A DNA stretch of 7,020 bases from Phycisphaerales bacterium. GTDB lineage: Bacteria; Planctomycetota; Phycisphaerae; SM23-33. Location: NCBI GenBank assembly GCA_003485185.1, contig DNAS01000174.1, positions 1-7,020 on the forward strand. Direction: 5' to 3'. The notes under the pieces were generated by a model. The model saw only the letters and a program-made list of their open reading frames with translations, was not told where the DNA came from and ran no database searches. The position numbers were made by a program, and so were the translations under genes. Positions within the stretch are counted from its first letter, which is position 1. Every line of letters starts with the position of its first letter. Shown piece by piece: positions 6,631 to 7,020 of this stretch.

Positions 6631-7020
6631 ATGGGCGTGGAACCGTTCATCGTCGCGTTGATCGCGTTCATGCTGGTGACGGCCCTGATCGCCGTCGAGG
6701 CGCGGGACCTGCTCAGTTCGGTCATCTGCCTGGGAGCGGCGGGATTCGCCCTGAGTGTCATCGACCTGCTGCTGGGCGCGCCCGACCTGGCCATCACGCA
6801 GGTCGTGGTGGAGGTGGTGGCGCTGGTGCTGCTGGTGCGGGTGGTGGTGCTGCGCCACGACACCTCCGTCCATGCGCCGCGCGACGCCTTGCGGACGGGC
6901 CTGGTGCTGCTGGGCGGCGGAATGTTGCTGGTGGCGGCGGTGCTGGCCTTCCGCGGGGGAGGCGTGCCGCCGTTCGGTCAGCCCGTACTCGCCGGCGCCT
7001 CGGCCGTGCCGCCCGGCGTC
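6631..7020 (+). CDS. MbhD-type (DUF4040) membrane subunit, apparently continuing into an MbhE-like segment; 3' truncated
   Basis: The frame is open to the end of the window, giving 130 codons with no stop. Helices are near residues 4-22, 28-48, 54-75 and 88-106. LLLGAPDLAITQVVVEVVAL (46-65) is the hallmark of the MbhD/MrpA-C domain (DUF4040), with D52, E61 and R70 as likely membrane-embedded charges. After the fourth helix, GGGVPPFGQPVL (109-120) resembles the start of the periplasmic part of MbhE, which in MrpA C-terminal regions directly follows the MbhD part. This suggests a fused MbhD-MbhE protein, though the diagnostic MbhE end is outside the window. In Mbh and Mrp complexes this module helps form the sodium/proton path. 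ATG 6631 follows GAGGA at 6618-6622 and lies three bases after the antiporter-like gene, so more Mrp subunits (MbhF/G/A/B/C-like) are expected downstream. Confidence 0.85.
   Translation, partial: MGVEPFIVALIAFMLVTALIAVEARDLLSSVICLGAAGFALSVIDLLLGAPDLAITQVVVEVVALVLLVRVVVLRHDTSVHAPRDALRTGLVLLGGGMLLVAAVLAFRGGGVPPFGQPVLAGASAVPPGV

Overview
The window is one uninterrupted plus-strand gene cluster in very GC-rich DNA, roughly two thirds G+C by eye, with third codon positions strongly G or C. It encodes most of a membrane-bound, energy-converting group 4 [NiFe]-hydrogenase joined to a molybdopterin-type oxidoreductase arm and an Mrp/complex-I-type ion-translocating arm. Eight genes are present. The first is cut at its 5' end and the last at its 3' end. 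Spacing runs from a 10-bp overlap to 23 bp. Purine-rich ribosome binding sites precede the complete genes, and no gap is large enough for an internal promoter, so this looks like the middle of one operon. The lifestyle suggested is an anaerobic or fermentative bacterium (less likely an archaeon). A high-GC anaerobe, for example of the Planctomycetota, would fit, but the sequence alone does not establish the taxon.

Layout. Bases 1-966: C-terminal part of a molybdopterin oxidoreductase (MopB superfamily, formate dehydrogenase or NuoG type). Bases 968-1516: HycB/HydN-type electron-transfer protein with sixteen cysteines arranged for four [4Fe-4S] clusters. Bases 1520-2476: NuoH/HycD/EchB-type membrane anchor. 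Bases 2467-2907: NuoB/EchC/MbhJ-type small subunit with the proximal [4Fe-4S] cluster. Bases 2922-3461: NuoC/EchD/MbhK-type subunit. Bases 3458-4639: NuoD/EchE/MbhL-type catalytic large subunit with both CxxC motifs for the NiFe centre. Bases 4663-6627: large NuoL/NuoM/MrpD-type antiporter-like subunit with a C-terminal extension. Bases 6631 to the end: MbhD-type (DUF4040) membrane subunit that appears to run into an MbhE-type segment.

Working model (inference): the molybdopterin protein takes electrons from a substrate, formate being the leading candidate. The four-cluster protein passes them to the small subunit and on to the NiFe site, where protons are reduced to H2. NuoH and the antiporter-like subunits turn the released energy into a proton or sodium gradient. 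The order, oxidoreductase then hydrogenase then Mrp module, recalls the formate-dependent Mrp-linked hydrogenases of Thermococcus (fdh-mfh-mnh clusters). It differs from the Mrp-first order of Pyrococcus mbh. The catalytic identity of the molybdopterin subunit cannot be settled because its N-terminal half lies outside the window. No RNA genes, mobile elements, CRISPR arrays, terminators or promoters were found.
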